Counted from the first letter of the stretch, positions 51,533-60,423 are shown. The stretch is DNA of 64,000 nucleotides from Caballeronia choica (GCF_001544535.1 NZ_FCON02000002.1:1-64000), one strand, 5' to 3'. Numbers and translations are program-made. The notes: generated by a model not told the origin, from the sequence alone.

Positions 51533-52171
51533 ATGGAATCCGCAAGCGAAGTGGTGTATGTGGTCGACGACGACAGACGGGTGCGGGAAGCGCTCTCCGC
51601 GCTGCTGCGCGCAAACGGAAGAGACGTCCACGCGTTCAGCTCCGGCAGGGAGTTTCTGGACACACCGCGTCAGGATGTCGTTGCATGTCTGATCCTGGAT
51701 ATGAGAATGCCCGGCATGAGCGGGCTGGAAGTTCAGGAGTTGGTCAGCAGGGACTCGCGTATTCCCGTCATTTTCATTACCGGCAGGGGAGATGTGCCGT
51801 CCACGGTCCTGGCCATGAAGGGCGGGGCGGTTGACTTTCTCACCAAACCCGTCGATGAAGACGCGCTGATGCGCGCGGTCGATTCGGCACTCGCCCGGGC
51901 GCACGTTCTTCGCGGGGAGGCGGAAGAGACAGCGGCGCTCCGCGCGCTCTACCAATCGCTGACGCCGCGTGAGCAGGAGCTTCTGCCGTTGCTCGCGAGC
52001 GGTCTGCTCAACAAGCAGGCCGCGGCAATGCTTGGCATTACGGAATATACCGTGCAGGTGCATCGCGGCCACATCATGAGAAAAATGCAGGCGGATTCAT
52101 TTGCCACGCTGGTCAGGCAGGCAAGCAGACTGCGGCTCGAAGCATCGCCGACGACCGCGTTCGATGCCTGA
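51533..52171 (+). CDS. FixJ/NarL-type response regulator
   Basis: A 212-residue two-domain regulator. Receiver: acidic pocket DDD (12-14), phospho-acceptor Asp56 in LILDMRMPGMSG, threonine in FITGRGD and Lys in DFLTKPVDED. Output: LuxR-type helix-turn-helix, LTPREQELLPLLASGLLNKQ with the recognition helix near TEYTVQVHRGHIMRKM. The receiver resembles FixJ/TodT-group regulators that pair with PAS-containing kinases. GAGGGG precedes the ATG. It is divergent from the giant sensor kinase and 42 bp from a stand-alone receiver, so the three probably form one phosphorelay. Confidence 0.92.
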   Translation: MESASEVVYVVDDDRRVREALSALLRANGRDVHAFSSGREFLDTPRQDVVACLILDMRMPGMSGLEVQELVSRDSRIPVIFITGRGDVPSTVLAMKGGAVDFLTKPVDEDALMRAVDSALARAHVLRGEAEETAALRALYQSLTPREQELLPLLASGLLNKQAAAMLGITEYTVQVHRGHIMRKMQADSFATLVRQASRLRLEASPTTAFDA

Positions 52172-52213
52172 CGCCAACGCCAATTCCTTGCTGGACTCGA
52201 CGACCCGGAGAAG

Positions 52214-52582
52214 ATGATGATCACGCCTCCGGCGCGGACCGTTGCCGTGATTGACGATGACCGGCGCGTTCTGGCGTCTCTTGCGAACCTGCTCGCTTCG
52301 GGCGGCTATGGAACGCGGGCCTACGAATCTCCACTGGATTTTTTCGCCGATGGCTATGCGGGCCTCGTATGCGTCATCACCGACCTCGGCATGCGGCCCA
52401 TCGACGGCATTCAGGTGCTGGAGAGAACGGTTCTTTCCCCCGCGACGACACCCGTCATCATCATCACAGGCAAGCCGAGCGAGCATACGGAAGCCTACTA
52501 TCTCCAGAAAGGCGCGTTGGGTTTCTTTAGAAAGCCCGTCGACGGGGACGCGTTGCTGGACTTGCTCGATAGCATCGCTTGA
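52214..52582 (+). CDS. Stand-alone receiver-domain response regulator
   Basis: A 122-residue single-domain receiver with no output domain. DDD at 14-16, phospho-acceptor Asp57 in VITDLGMRPIDG, IITGKPS and Lys in FFRKPVDGDA mark a functional phosphorylation site. GGAGAAG precedes two adjacent ATG codons. It follows the FixJ-like regulator at 42 bp. Such proteins act as phosphate shuttles or sinks, or control partners by direct binding; here it may balance signalling from the giant histidine kinase. Confidence 0.88.
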   Translation: MMITPPARTVAVIDDDRRVLASLANLLASGGYGTRAYESPLDFFADGYAGLVCVITDLGMRPIDGIQVLERTVLSPATTPVIIITGKPSEHTEAYYLQKGALGFFRKPVDGDALLDLLDSIA

Positions 52583-52792
52583 ACGCGCGGTTGGAAAAAT
52601 TCAAACGTTATCGTCGACGACAACGGCCACTGCGTCCGCATTAACCGTGATCCGTGTCCGCGTTTTGGATGATGGAAAGTCGCCTTGCGCAATCTCCCAG
52701 CAACGCTAGAAGTCCACGGATTAAAACCGCTTGCGAGCAACGCGCTCACCCCCCGACGTACCTCTCCGAAATCTCGAAACGCGCAGACCTCG

Positions 52793-53326
52793 TCACCGCC
52801 ACGGCGCCATCGCGCGAAACACCCCATCACGCCTGACCAGCGCATGGAACAGCGCCGCTGCCAGATGCACGACGATCAGCGCGAAGAAGCACAACGCGAG
52901 GAACTTGTGCGCATTCCACAGCACCGTATGCAACTCATTGCTATGCGGCAGCAGCGAAGGCAATTGCACCCCGAACACCACGACCGGATAATCCGCCGCC
53001 GACAGCATGCCGTACCCCAGCAACGGCAGCGCGATCATCAACGCATAGAACGCGAGGTGCGACAAATAAGCCGCGAGCTTCATCGGCACGGGCATGTCCG
53101 CGGGTAGTGGCGGCGCGCCGCGCACGAGCCGCACGACCAGGCGAATCAAAGCGAGCACGAGTATCACGATGCCCAAAGGCTTGTGGATGGACACCAGCTT
53201 CAGATAGTCGGGCTTGACGGTGGACACCATGCCCACGCCGATGAACAGCATCGCCAGGATGCAGATCGCCATGATCCAGTGCAAAGCGCGCTGCAGCGGC
53301 GAGAACCGCGTGTGGATCGGGGTCAT
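52793..53326 (-). CDS. Cytochrome b561-type membrane protein
   Basis: A 177-residue, four-helix inner-membrane b-type cytochrome. Haem-ligand histidines are in the expected places: SPLQRALHWIMAICILA (helix 1), VSIHKPLGIVILVLAL (helix 2), HTVLWNAHKFLAL (helix 3-4) and LIVVHLAAALFHALV. The ATG at 53326 overlaps the stop of the upstream catalase-like gene by one base (TGATG), so the two are translationally coupled. It probably passes electrons from quinol to the haem protein or accepts them from the periplasm. Confidence 0.9.
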   Translation of the reverse strand: MTPIHTRFSPLQRALHWIMAICILAMLFIGVGMVSTVKPDYLKLVSIHKPLGIVILVLALIRLVVRLVRGAPPLPADMPVPMKLAAYLSHLAFYALMIALPLLGYGMLSAADYPVVVFGVQLPSLLPHSNELHTVLWNAHKFLALCFFALIVVHLAAALFHALVRRDGVFRAMAPWR

Positions 53327-54384
53327 CACTTGGCTCCTTGCGCGGCGGTATGCGGATAGTCCTTGTCCTCGGCGGCCCTGCGGTTGAACGAGACCGAATA
53401 GGCGGCCGAACGCGCGGCGGGGAACGGATCGTCGGAGACGCGCATGCCCGGCGGCAGAACGGTGGGATCGAAGTTGAGATCGCGGCATGGCCCGTCAGGC
53501 TCGGGCTCGATGGCTTTGACCACCAGCGTACCCGCCTCTACCGTGCGGCGATCCTCGCCCCAGGCCTTGCTCGGATCGGCCGTCGGATCGCCCGGATTGG
53601 CAACCGTGACCACCATCGACCAGCGCTGCGGCCCGCTGCCGACGCGCTGCGTGATGTCCGCATTCAGAAAATCGGCGCCCTTCTGCTTCAATTCGTCGGC
53701 GGATAGCTTCTCGGGCTTGGCCGCCGGCACGAACGACCAGCGCACGGTCTCGTCCTGCCCCTCGGCATTGGTGAAGATGAAGCTGTTAAGGCTGTTGTAG
53801 CGCTCCTCCGCATAGGACGCGGTCCATGGCGCGCTGCCCGCCCATGCGCCGAACGCACCGATCTCCGGGTGAGCGGCGGCGAAATTCTTCATCGCGTTCG
53901 GATCGCCCTTGTTGGCGAGCGCGTGCTGCAGTTCATAGAACGCCTGCGGCGTGGCCACGGGAAAGACCGGCGCATCGATCATCGCGGAGCGCCACTCGCT
54001 GCCATCCGGCATGACGATGCGCAAGCTCAGGCCGCGCACTCGCGCCATGGCGTCCGACGCTTTCGCGTCCGGCGTGGCGAGGTTGAAGCGCCCCGTGACC
54101 GGATAAGTGCCGGCGGCGAACATGCGCGCTTTGGACAGATGCGCGGCCGCGCCATTGGATTCGAACTCGCCGGTGAAGCAGATACCCTTCGCGTGGTTCC
54201 GGCGAAAGCCAAGCGCCGGGCCGCCGGGCGGCGCCAGACTGTCGACGATCTTCGCCGGCGTCAGTCGTTGCGGCGAAAGCCAGCCCGCCGTGTACGCGAA
54301 GGCCGCGACCAACGCCGCCGCGACGACGGCGATGATGATCAGCGAACGGACATTGGATGCGGGGGAATCGGGTCTGCCGGCCAT
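53326..54384 (-). CDS. Membrane-anchored catalase-related peroxidase
   Basis: A 352-residue SrpA-type catalase-like haem protein. An N-terminal anchor (VRSLIIIAVVAAALVAAFAY, about residues 12-31) places the domain in the periplasm. The distal histidine is in RRNHAKGICFTGEFESNG, and the proximal haem ligand is in the RSAAYSVSFNRR segment near the C-terminus (Arg-x3-Tyr). It is shorter than true catalases (about 480 or more), as usual for catalase-related peroxidases. The start at 54384 has GAGAG upstream. Cotranscribed with cytochrome b561, its likely electron donor; a periplasmic peroxidase function is inferred. Confidence 0.88.
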   Translation of the reverse strand: MAGRPDSPASNVRSLIIIAVVAAALVAAFAYTAGWLSPQRLTPAKIVDSLAPPGGPALGFRRNHAKGICFTGEFESNGAAAHLSKARMFAAGTYPVTGRFNLATPDAKASDAMARVRGLSLRIVMPDGSEWRSAMIDAPVFPVATPQAFYELQHALANKGDPNAMKNFAAAHPEIGAFGAWAGSAPWTASYAEERYNSLNSFIFTNAEGQDETVRWSFVPAAKPEKLSADELKQKGADFLNADITQRVGSGPQRWSMVVTVANPGDPTADPSKAWGEDRRTVEAGTLVVKAIEPEPDGPCRDLNFDPTVLPPGMRVSDDPFPAARSAAYSVSFNRRAAEDKDYPHTAAQGAK

Positions 54385-54697
54385 TGGACGCTCTCGATCG
54401 ACGGTTCTGCTCGGGAGTAATCTATCAGCAAGGCGCGAATCGTGCACGCGACGTGCAAACGCCGATCGCTGCGACCAACGAACGAACCCGCGTACGCCAG
54501 TGTCATCGGCGTACGCGTTGTGGACTTCGGCTTGACGGAGCCGATGCTCCCTCTTACGCACGGCCCGGGTGCTGATCGTCGGCGTGCTGACATTCATACC
54601 GATGCTGACCGACGTGTTCACCTGATGGACGCGGGCGTCTCCCACATCAGCAATCAGGGCGGATCATCGAACGGACAAGAAAGGTGTTGCCGAAAGG
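54385..54697. other. Intergenic stretch; nothing recognised
   Basis: 313 bp upstream of the catalase-related gene and downstream of the IclR gene. Frames through it have no conserved sequence. It must hold the promoter for the peroxidase operon, but no clear elements were found. Confidence 0.4.
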
Positions 54698-55525
54698 TCA
54701 GCTTCGCGCCGAATTTGTTCCATTCGCCCGCGCCGAAGGCCAGTTTCCCGGACCGAGAAATGCGGGCGCGAGACCTGACAACTGTTCGGCCGCAGCGCGC
54801 AATGCCGGCAAGATGTCCTTTGCGGCACGCTCCCGGCTCGTCTCGTCGGACAGCACGTTCGCGCTAATTGCCGCGACCACGTTGCGATGCTCGTCGCGCA
54901 CCGGTACCGCGAGGCCGCAAATATGCCGGTCGAACTCACCATCCACCCACGCGTACCCATCGCGCACCACCACATCCAGTTCGGCCATGAGCGATGCCTT
55001 GCTGTCGACAGTGGAAGGCGTAAAGGCTTTCAGTTCCACCGCGTCGACATAGTGGTCGAGAAACTGCTGACTCTGATAGGCGAGAAGTGCGCGCCCCGGC
55101 GCGGTCGCGAATGCCGGCAAGCGACTGCCCATTCCCAAGCGCAACGACATGATCTTTGGCGATGGAATGCGAAGAACGTACACGACCTCGCTGCCATCGA
55201 ACACCGCTAGCGCGCACGATTCCCCGATCTGGACGCACAGATTTTCCAGCGCGCGCTGCGCGTGACCCCAAAAAGGCAGAGACGTCAGATACGTCATTCC
55301 GAGATTGAGGACTTTCGGCGTCAGCCGAAATCCTTTCTCCTCGGACTCCGCCGCGAAGCCCAACTCACAGAGCGTCAAGAGAATCCGCCGCACCACGGTG
55401 CGCGGCAGATTTGTGGCGTTCGAAACGGTTGCCACCGTGTGTGTTCCGCTGCGTCCCATTGCTTCGATCACGGACAGACCGCGTGCAAAGGAGCGAATAA
55501 AACCTTCGTTGTCTGGATTTGCCAT
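54698..55525 (-). CDS. IclR-family regulator (PcaR/PobR-like)
   Basis: A 275-residue regulator of the IclR family. The winged helix begins GFIRSFARGLSVIEAMG and continues THTVATVSNATNLPRTVVRR; the effector domain shows LRLGMGSRLPAFATAPGRAL and the C-terminal VDGEFDRHICGLAVPVRDEH. The GFxxSFARGL start is the pattern of the PcaR/PobR/CatR branch that controls aromatic and acid catabolism. The ATG at 55525 (MANPDNEG) is chosen; another in-frame ATG lies 12 codons upstream. It is divergent from the acyl-CoA operon at 55897, over a promoter with a tandem 20-bp repeat. Confidence 0.9.
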   Translation of the reverse strand: MANPDNEGFIRSFARGLSVIEAMGRSGTHTVATVSNATNLPRTVVRRILLTLCELGFAAESEEKGFRLTPKVLNLGMTYLTSLPFWGHAQRALENLCVQIGESCALAVFDGSEVVYVLRIPSPKIMSLRLGMGSRLPAFATAPGRALLAYQSQQFLDHYVDAVELKAFTPSTVDSKASLMAELDVVVRDGYAWVDGEFDRHICGLAVPVRDEHRNVVAAISANVLSDETSRERAAKDILPALRAAAEQLSGLAPAFLGPGNWPSARANGTNSARS

Positions 55526-55592
55526 GAACGGATTGTCCACGATTCGCGACAAATTTTCCATCCGTACATCGGCCTCACGTAGCCGGAAAGAT

Positions 55593-55644
55593 TTGACATT
55601 GTAAGAAAAACGGACTCTAATATCGAAAAACGGACTGTAATATC
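55593..55644 (+). promoter_or_regulatory. Strong promoter overlapped by two tandem 20-bp repeats
   Basis: TTGACA (55593-55598), 17-bp spacer, TCTAAT (55616-55621) is a near-consensus sigma-70 promoter facing the acyl-CoA operon. Two adjacent 20-bp copies, GAAAAACGGACTCTAATATC (55605-55624) and the same with CTG for CTC (55625-55644), cover the -10 and the start region. They are followed by CCGCTAGGCGG. This looks like an operator array for the divergent IclR regulator. Confidence 0.7.
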
Positions 55645-55896
55645 CGCTAGGCGGACGAAACAGATGCTTATGACCATAACAATGGAGACGACATTGACAC
55701 TCACTGAAGTTTTCGCGGACGGCTGGCGCGTCAGGCCCATGCACCGCTCCAAGCGCATCGCGGTCGCGATCGCGCCCACTTGCCCCGCCCATCTCGTCGG
55801 CCGATCCGTGGGCCACGCAGCCTGAGCGCAGGGCAGCAACCATCCATCCGCACCGACAGCATCTCGCGGTCACACATCACGCAAACGGAATACACC
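55645..55896 (+). other. Long leader of the acyl-CoA operon with a possible leader peptide
   Basis: About 250 bp between the promoter and the first gene. A 53-codon frame (55664-55825) starts with four in-frame ATG codons (55664, 55670, 55682 and one later) and ends in TGA. Its product is basic and unrecognised (for example VFADGWRVRPMHRSKRIAVA). It might be a regulatory leader peptide or chance. Confidence 0.3.
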
Positions 55897-56799
55897 ATGA
55901 AAGATAAGGTCTTCGTCGTCACTGGCGCCGGTAATGGCATCGGTCGCGCAATCGCGCTTTTGCTCGGCACACAAGGGGCCAAAGTAGTCGTCAACGATCT
56001 CGGCTCAAGCGGCAGCGGCGACGGCAGCGACAGTGGACCAGCAAGCCTTGTGGCGAACGAAATTCGCGAGGCAGGCGGCACAGCCGCAGCTGACACCCAC
56101 TCGGTCGCGACGCCCGAAAGTGCCGAAGCGATTGTGCGAACGGCAATAGACACTTTTGGCCGCATCGACGGTGTCATCAACAACGCTGGCATCCTGCGCG
56201 ATCGAATCTTCCACAAGATGTCCAGCACCGAATGGCAGGGCGTGCTCGATGTGCATTTGAACGGCGCTTACTACGTGAGTCGCGCCGCTGCGCCGTTCTT
56301 CAAGGAGCAGCAGAGCGGGACCTATGTGCACATGACGTCCACTGCGGGTCTCATCGGCAACTTCGGACAGGCGAATTACGCAGCAGCCAAGCTCGGGATC
56401 GTGGCGCTTTCCAAATCCATCGCATTGGACATGGCGCGGTTCAACGTGCGTTCGAACTGCATTGCGCCGTTTGCGTGGAGCCGTCTGATCGGCACGCTGC
56501 CGAGCGAGACCGAAGCGGAAAAGAAACGCCTCGCACGCATGCAGGCGATGACACCCGAACAGGTTGCTCCCGTGGCGGCGTTCCTCGCCGGAGACGATTC
56601 GCGTGACGTGAACGGTCAGGTACTGGCGGTGCGCGGCAACGAACTCCTCGTGATCAGCCAGCCGCGGCCAGTGGCATCGGTGCATCGATCCGAGGGCTGG
56701 ACGCTCGAAAGCCTCGCGGATCATGCTGTGCCCGCGATCAAACGAGCGTTCACGCCGCTTGAACGCTCCCCCGATGTGTTCAGCTGGGATCCGATCTGA
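55897..56799 (+). CDS. SDR dehydrogenase of the MFE-2 / (3R)-hydroxyacyl-CoA type
   Basis: A 300-residue SDR with the features of the dehydrogenase unit of peroxisomal multifunctional enzyme 2: VFVVTGAGNGIGRAIALLLG, the insertion VVVNDLGSSGSGDGSDSGPA, NNAGILRDRIFHKMS, and the active site SxTSTAGLIGNFGQANYAAAK with Ser and Tyr-x3-Lys intact. It oxidises (3R)-hydroxyacyl-CoA. The partner gene downstream is a MaoC hydratase with matching stereochemistry. First structural gene after the repeat-covered promoter; the ribosome site is weak (GGAA). Confidence 0.9.
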   Translation: MKDKVFVVTGAGNGIGRAIALLLGTQGAKVVVNDLGSSGSGDGSDSGPASLVANEIREAGGTAAADTHSVATPESAEAIVRTAIDTFGRIDGVINNAGILRDRIFHKMSSTEWQGVLDVHLNGAYYVSRAAAPFFKEQQSGTYVHMTSTAGLIGNFGQANYAAAKLGIVALSKSIALDMARFNVRSNCIAPFAWSRLIGTLPSETEAEKKRLARMQAMTPEQVAPVAAFLAGDDSRDVNGQVLAVRGNELLVISQPRPVASVHRSEGWTLESLADHAVPAIKRAFTPLERSPDVFSWDPI

Positions 56800-56809
56800 G
56801 GCGCCCATC

Positions 56810-57685
56810 ATGACCATCGATTTTCACCAGCTCAGACACTGGGCGTTTGACGACCAGATTTCGCCCTATGTAGAGGACGACTGCATCCGCTATGCGCTAA
56901 GCCTCGGCATCGCCAGCAATCCACTGGACGATGACGACCTCAAATACGTGCATGAAGACTGCACACGCGTCGTACCGACCTTTCTCGCCACAGTCGGGGC
57001 GCCAGGCCCATGGGCGGCTGACCCGCGCACCGGGATCGACTGGATGCAAATCCTGCACGGCGAGCATCGAATGCGCTTTTACGGAACGCTGTCCGCTGCT
57101 GGCAGATTGCAGAGCACGACCCGCGTGAGTCGCGTGATAGACAAAGGTGCTGGCCGTGGCGCGCTGGTCGTAACCGAGCGCAGTATTGCGGACCACGATA
57201 GTGGCCAGCTACTCGCGACTGTCGAGCATGTCTCTTTCTGTCGAGCCGACGGCGGCTTCGCTACGTCCGACATACCCGGGGACAAGCCGCTCGACGCGCT
57301 GCCGGCAACGCCGTCGGTTGAGCCGGACATGGTCATGGACATGCCCACCTTGCCAAACGCAGCATTGCTGTACCGCCTGAACGGCGACCGCAATCCGATC
57401 CACGTGCTCCCCGCGGCCGCGCAGAAGGCCGGGTTCGATCGCCCCATACTGCACGGGCTGTGCACGTACGGCATGGCTGCACGGGCCATCCTGAAACGGG
57501 CATGCGCGAGCGTGCCATCGCGGCTCGCCAGCCTGAGCGCGCGCTTCTCGTCGCCGGTTCTGCCGGGGGACACCCTGCGCGCCGAGATGTGGCGAGCAGA
57601 AGGAGGCGTGCGCTTTCGCATGGTCGCTGCGGAGCGCGGGGTCGCCGTGCTCACTAACGGTGTCGCCGACATCCGCCCTTCATAA
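56810..57685 (+). CDS. MaoC-type enoyl-CoA hydratase, hydratase 2 family
   Basis: A 291-residue double-hotdog hydratase. The hydratase 2 motif is complete in the second half: YRLNGDRNPIHVLPAAAQ, with catalytic Asp and His, followed by RPILHGLCTYGMAARA. The first half is an inactive hotdog domain, as in MFE-2 hydratases. It adds water to trans-2-enoyl-CoA to give (3R)-hydroxyacyl-CoA, the substrate of the preceding SDR. Start at 56810, 10 bp after the SDR stop. Cotranscribed with the ligase downstream. Confidence 0.9.
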   Translation: MTIDFHQLRHWAFDDQISPYVEDDCIRYALSLGIASNPLDDDDLKYVHEDCTRVVPTFLATVGAPGPWAADPRTGIDWMQILHGEHRMRFYGTLSAAGRLQSTTRVSRVIDKGAGRGALVVTERSIADHDSGQLLATVEHVSFCRADGGFATSDIPGDKPLDALPATPSVEPDMVMDMPTLPNAALLYRLNGDRNPIHVLPAAAQKAGFDRPILHGLCTYGMAARAILKRACASVPSRLASLSARFSSPVLPGDTLRAEMWRAEGGVRFRMVAAERGVAVLTNGVADIRPS

Positions 57686-57706
57686 GCCAACCGCAACGAG
57701 TTCGCC

Positions 57707-59248
57707 ATGTCATCGATAGAACATCAAGCAAAGCTGACGCCTGAAGGTGTCGCCTACCGGATGGTGCCGTCCGGACGGACAGTCACCTGGCGCGAGCTCG
57801 AACTACGTTCGCGCAAGTGCGCTGCCGCATTGCTGGCCGCCGGACACGAGGTAGGAGACGGCATCGCGGTGCTGCTGGAAAATCATGTCAGATACTTCGA
57901 GATTCTGTGGGCGGCGCATCGCATCGGCCTGTATTACACGACTATCAGCCGACATCTGAAAGCGGACGAGGTGCGCTATATCGTCACCGATTGCAACGCG
58001 AAAACCCTTTTCTGCTCCACTGAAACGCTGGGCGATCTCGCGCCCGGCGTGCTGGAGGCGATGCCGCTGAATCGCGTGCTGGTCGGAGGAGAGCGCGAGG
58101 ACTTCCTGCAATACGAGGCGTGGCTTGCTCAGATTCCCGACGACGTGCAACTGCCTGAAACGATCGAGGGCACGGATTTCTCGTATTCCTCGGGGACAAC
58201 GGGCATGCCGAAGGGCATCAAGCGCGCACTCGCCGGGGCAAACAGTTTTTTCAAGGCAGGAGCCGACCCGCGCACCCAGTGGAAGGACTTCGACAGCAAC
58301 TCGGTCTATCTGTCGACGGCGCCGTTTTATCACACGGCACCCGTGCGCTGGAACATGGCAGCGATGCGCGCGGGCGCAACCTGCGTGCTGCTCGAAAAGT
58401 TCGATCCGCTGACCGCACTCGATGCGATACAGCGTTACGGGGTCACGCATTCGCAATGGGTGCCGACCATGTTCGTGCGCCTTCTGCGCATCGCCCCTGC
58501 GGAGCGCGCGAGGTTCGATCTCTCCAGCCTGCGTTACGCCGTACACGCCGCGGCGCCGTGTCCGGTCTCCGTCAAGGAGCAGATGATCGACTGGTGGGGG
58601 CCGATCCTGTACGAGTACTACAGCGGGACCGAACTGGTTGGGCGCACGTCGCTGAGTTCGGCTGAATGGCTCACACATAAAGGTTCGGTCGGCAAGCCCG
58701 AGTTCGGCCAGGTTCACATCGTGGATGAGAACGGCCGCGAGCTTGCGCCAGATGAAGCCGGCGTCGTGTACTTCTCCGGCGGCAGCAGCTTCGCGTATCA
58801 CAACGATCCTGACAAGACGCGCCAGGCCTACAACGAACACGGCTGGGCGACCTATGGCGACATCGGCTATGTCGATGCCGACGGCTTTCTCTACCTGACC
58901 GACCGGCTTGCCAACACGATCGTTTCGGGAGGCGTCAACATTTATCCGCAGGAATCGGAGAACGTCCTGATGACGCACGAAGCGGTCGCCGATGTTGCCG
59001 TCGTCGGTGTGCCGAACGAGGAGTTCGGCGAAGAAGTGAAGGCGGTCGTCCAGTTGCACGAACCCGAACGCGCGAGCGCAGCACTCGCGCAGGAGCTGAT
59101 CGCGCTGTGCCGCAGCCGCATCTCCCCCGTCAAATGTCCACGATCAGTCGATTTCGTTCAGGCACTGCCTCGAACGGAGACGGGAAAGCTGCTCAAGCGT
59201 GCCGTCAAGGCGAGCTACTGGCCCACTGAAAACCGTATTGCTCATTAA
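57707..59248 (+). CDS. Acyl-CoA synthetase (AMP-forming)
   Basis: A 513-residue ANL-superfamily ligase. The P-loop FSYSSGTTGMPKGIKRAL lies near residues 159-176, YEYYSGTELVGRTS in the middle, YGDIGYVDADGFLYLTDRLA near 382-401, and the C-terminal catalytic lysine near 493 in RTETGKLLKRAV. It activates a carboxylic acid with ATP and CoA, giving the operon its entry acyl-CoA. It resembles medium- or long-chain and steroid-acid ligases in size. The preferred acid cannot be deduced. Confidence 0.92.
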   Translation: MSSIEHQAKLTPEGVAYRMVPSGRTVTWRELELRSRKCAAALLAAGHEVGDGIAVLLENHVRYFEILWAAHRIGLYYTTISRHLKADEVRYIVTDCNAKTLFCSTETLGDLAPGVLEAMPLNRVLVGGEREDFLQYEAWLAQIPDDVQLPETIEGTDFSYSSGTTGMPKGIKRALAGANSFFKAGADPRTQWKDFDSNSVYLSTAPFYHTAPVRWNMAAMRAGATCVLLEKFDPLTALDAIQRYGVTHSQWVPTMFVRLLRIAPAERARFDLSSLRYAVHAAAPCPVSVKEQMIDWWGPILYEYYSGTELVGRTSLSSAEWLTHKGSVGKPEFGQVHIVDENGRELAPDEAGVVYFSGGSSFAYHNDPDKTRQAYNEHGWATYGDIGYVDADGFLYLTDRLANTIVSGGVNIYPQESENVLMTHEAVADVAVVGVPNEEFGEEVKAVVQLHEPERASAALAQELIALCRSRISPVKCPRSVDFVQALPRTETGKLLKRAVKASYWPTENRIAH

Positions 59249-59262
59249 GGGGCCAGTTGCAA

Positions 59263-60423
59263 ATGACACGGGATCAAGAGACGTATCGCGCGCCGCGCGC
59301 GATGTTCACACACGACCATGAGCTGTACCGGTCCAGCGTTGCACGATTCATCGCCGAGAAGATCGAGCCGTCTCACGCGAAGTGGGAAGAGGACGGGCTA
59401 ATCCCGCGCGATATGTGGAAGTCGGCAGGTCAGGCGGGGTTGCTGTTGCCCAGCATTCCGGATAGCTATGGCGGCTGTGGCGGCGACTTCCTGCACAGCG
59501 CAGTGGTCCTTGAGGAGATTGCTCGCGCGGGGGTCAGCGGCGTGACCGGGTTCACCACGCACTCCGAGAACGTTGCGCCCTACCTGCTCGAATTCGGCAC
59601 GGAGGCCCAGAAGGCCGCCTTCCTGCCGAAGATGGCGAGCGGCGAGGTAGTGGGGTCCCTTGGAATGACCGAACCCGGTGCAGGCAGCGACCTCAAGGCG
59701 ATACGAACAAGCGCGTCGAAGGTTGATGGCGGCTACCGCCTGAGCGGCCAAAAGACGTTTATCACCAACGGGTATCACGCTGACCGCGTGCTGGTCTTCG
59801 CCAAGACGGAGCCGGCGGCAGGCGCGCGTGGAATCAGTTTGTTCTGGGTCGATACGACCTCAGAGGGCTTCAGTCGGGGACGTTTGCTCGACAAGGTAGG
59901 CCAGAAAGCGCAAGACACTGCCGAGCTCTTTCTGGACGACGTGTTCGTGCCTCACGACATGCTCGTCGGCCAACTGAACGCCGGCTTTGGCTATGCGATG
60001 AGCGGACTCGTGCGTGAGCGTTTGCTGATTGCATTGCGCTGCGCCACGGCGCTCGAAGTGGCGCTCGAATGGACGCTGGCTCACGTCAAGGAACGCCGCG
60101 CATTCGACAAGGCGTTGATCGACAACCAGTTCATCCGCTTCAGGCTCGCCGAAATCAAGACGCACGCATGCGCGACGCGAGCCTTTGTCGACGGTTGCCT
60201 CATGCAGTATCTGGACGGAACGCTCACCCCGGACGGCGCAGCGATGGCGAAATTGTGGGCGAGCGAAGCGACGCGGGCCATCGACGACCTGATGCAGTTC
60301 TTCGGTGGCTACGGGTACATGCGTGAATATCCGATCGCGCGCGCCTACACCGATGTGCGGCCGAATCGGATTTACGGCGGTTCCTCTGAAATCATGCGTG
60401 AAGTCATCGCGCGTGCCCTCTGA
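59263..60423 (+). CDS. Acyl-CoA dehydrogenase
   Basis: A 386-residue FAD enzyme. Family blocks include GMTEPGAGSDLKAIRTSASK, the FAD-contacting GQKTFITNGYHADRVL, KVGQKAQDTAELFLDD, and FFGGYGYMREYPIARAYTDV with RIYGGSSEIMREV near the C-terminus. The MCAD-type catalytic Glu (YEG) is Gly here; instead LVRERLLIALRCA in the middle carries Glu where isovaleryl-CoA dehydrogenase has its base. A branched or bulky acyl-CoA may therefore be the substrate. ATG 59263 is chosen over TTG 59257; both fit the upstream AAGGGG. Confidence 0.9.
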   Translation: MTRDQETYRAPRAMFTHDHELYRSSVARFIAEKIEPSHAKWEEDGLIPRDMWKSAGQAGLLLPSIPDSYGGCGGDFLHSAVVLEEIARAGVSGVTGFTTHSENVAPYLLEFGTEAQKAAFLPKMASGEVVGSLGMTEPGAGSDLKAIRTSASKVDGGYRLSGQKTFITNGYHADRVLVFAKTEPAAGARGISLFWVDTTSEGFSRGRLLDKVGQKAQDTAELFLDDVFVPHDMLVGQLNAGFGYAMSGLVRERLLIALRCATALEVALEWTLAHVKERRAFDKALIDNQFIRFRLAEIKTHACATRAFVDGCLMQYLDGTLTPDGAAMAKLWASEATRAIDDLMQFFGGYGYMREYPIARAYTDVRPNRIYGGSSEIMREVIARAL

